Shown: positions 4,971 through 5,788 of the stretch, one piece after another
How the letters are laid out: every line of letters starts with the position of its first letter
How positions within the stretch are numbered: position 1 is the first letter of the stretch
Assembly (NCBI GenBank): GCA_002708205.1
Contig: PAMR01000016.1
Span: 11,637-17,424, forward strand
Direction of reading: 5' to 3'
Origin: Gammaproteobacteria bacterium
GTDB lineage: Bacteria > Pseudomonadota > Gammaproteobacteria > Pseudomonadales > Azotimanducaceae
Length of the DNA: 5,788 nucleotides
The notes under the pieces: model-generated
Told to the model about the DNA's origin: nothing
Database searches by the model: none
Seen by the model: the letters and a program-made list of their open reading frames with translations, nothing else
Translations under genes and position numbers: made by a program

Positions 4971-5788
4971 ATGAAAGTAGACGGTGGAGTAGGTTGGGAT
5001 TTGAGCTCAGCGGGTGCGCAAGCACTGGAGCTCGAAGAGATGGGTTATAGTGGAATCTTGTCGGCCGAGACATCCCATGATCCTTTCCTTCCGTTGGCCT
5101 TTGCGGCCCAACATACAAAGGAAGTCGATTTGATTACGGGGATTGCAGTAGCATTTGCGAGGACTCCTATGATCTTGGCAAATATCGGACACGATTTAAA
5201 CGCGACATCCAAGGGTCGATTTGTTTTGGGATTAGGCTCACAAATACGACCACATATCACCAAACGATTTTCTATGCCCTGGTCTAGTCCTGCGGCACGT
5301 ATGCGCGAATTTATTTTAGCGATGCGAGCAATTTGGGCAAATTGGTATGACGGTGAATCTTTGGAATTCACTGGTAAGTTTTATACCCATACGTTAATGA
5401 CTCCTTTCTTCACTCCGACTAATAATGATTATGGTGCTCCTCGAGTGTTCTTAGCTGCTGTCGGTCCTCGTATGACAGAAGTCGCAGGGGAAGTTGCAGA
5501 TGGAATCATCATTCATGCGTTTACGACTGAGAAATATCTCCGGGAAGTGACTATCCCAGCTATTGAAAGGGGATTGGAGAAATCAGGCAGGAGTAGAGAC
5601 GACTTTGAAATATCCTACCCGTGCTTTGTAATTACAGGTCGTGACGAAAAGGAACTGGCTGAAGCGAAAGTGGCAACGAAACGCCAAATAGCATTCTACG
5701 GGTCTACGCCAGCTTATAAACCCGTTCTTGAAAGCATTGGAGCAGGCGATCTTCAGGGGGAGCTAAATACGATGTCAAAGCAAGGCCG
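4971..5788 (+). CDS. LLM-class F420-dependent oxidoreductase, MSMEG_2256-like (3' truncated by window)
   Basis: The frame is open to the window edge, giving the first 272 residues of a TIM-barrel LLM enzyme of usually about 330 residues. It opens MKVDGGVGWDLSSAG. Then come MGYSGILSAETSHDPFLPL (24-42), IAVAFARTPM (58-67), KGRFVLGLGSQIRPHI (81-96), RFSMPWSSPAARMREF (99-114), FYTHTLMTPFFTP (137-149), VFLAAVGPRMTEVAGEVADG (159-178), and YLREVTIPAIERGLEKSGRS (189-208). The ETSHDPFLPL, GLGSQI, RFSMPW and FYTHTLMTPFF blocks match my memory of the MSMEG_2256 subfamily of probable F420-dependent oxidoreductases, described from mycobacteria. The start has a GGAG site at seven bases. Of the three LLM genes this one has the clearest subfamily resemblance. 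It is not a close duplicate of the other two, since loop motifs and spacing differ. The reaction and substrate of the subfamily are not known to me. Confidence 0.92.
   Translation, partial: MKVDGGVGWDLSSAGAQALELEEMGYSGILSAETSHDPFLPLAFAAQHTKEVDLITGIAVAFARTPMILANIGHDLNATSKGRFVLGLGSQIRPHITKRFSMPWSSPAARMREFILAMRAIWANWYDGESLEFTGKFYTHTLMTPFFTPTNNDYGAPRVFLAAVGPRMTEVAGEVADGIIIHAFTTEKYLREVTIPAIERGLEKSGRSRDDFEISYPCFVITGRDEKELAEAKVATKRQIAFYGSTPAYKPVLESIGAGDLQGELNTMSKQG

Noticed and set aside
4868..5050. 60-codon plus-strand frame spanning the gap between phosphatase and third LLM gene
   Set aside because: It begins inside the phosphatase and ends inside the third LLM gene in another frame, without motifs or a Shine-Dalgarno sequence.
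5045..5371. 108-codon open frame on the minus strand
   Set aside because: It lies wholly within the third LLM gene, whose plus-strand protein matches its family throughout; the antisense product has no recognisable motif.

Overview
The window looks like a bacterial chromosome segment of moderate GC, most likely from a proteobacterium and possibly a marine or environmental gammaproteobacterium. This is an inference from gene content: a GlcF-type glycolate oxidase subunit, a DsbA-type periplasmic oxidoreductase and a small glutaredoxin. No rRNA or other marker gene is present to confirm it. The window is almost fully coding; the longest gene-free stretch is about 100 bases. I see no tRNA, CRISPR array, insertion sequence or integrase.

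Left part (1-1577): the 3' end of glcF runs rightward and converges on a leftward gene for a membrane-anchored DsbA-like thiol oxidoreductase with a C-I-H-C active site. That gene diverges from a small CPFC glutaredoxin across only 22 bases. The gap holds two overlapping, opposed -10-like boxes, each six bases from its start codon, which suggests a shared bidirectional promoter and leaderless mRNAs.

Right part (1665-5788): five co-directional genes. Three encode luciferase-like monooxygenase (LLM) fold oxidoreductases of the type that often uses coenzyme F420. The first resembles the mycobacterial Rv3520c subfamily. The second is a more divergent relative sharing a C-terminal motif with the first. 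The third, cut by the window end, strongly resembles the MSMEG_2256 subfamily. Between the second and third lie a PaaI-like hotdog thioesterase and a histidine-phosphatase-superfamily enzyme, joined by an ATGA stop/start overlap.

The rightward block reads as a catabolic or detoxifying module: LLM enzymes would oxidise or reduce an organic substrate and the thioesterase would release an acyl-CoA product. The substrate cannot be read from the sequence. The most interesting points are the three dissimilar F420-type enzymes in one run in a probable proteobacterium, the symmetric promoter between dsbA-like and grx, and a possible frameshift at the thioesterase N-terminus.
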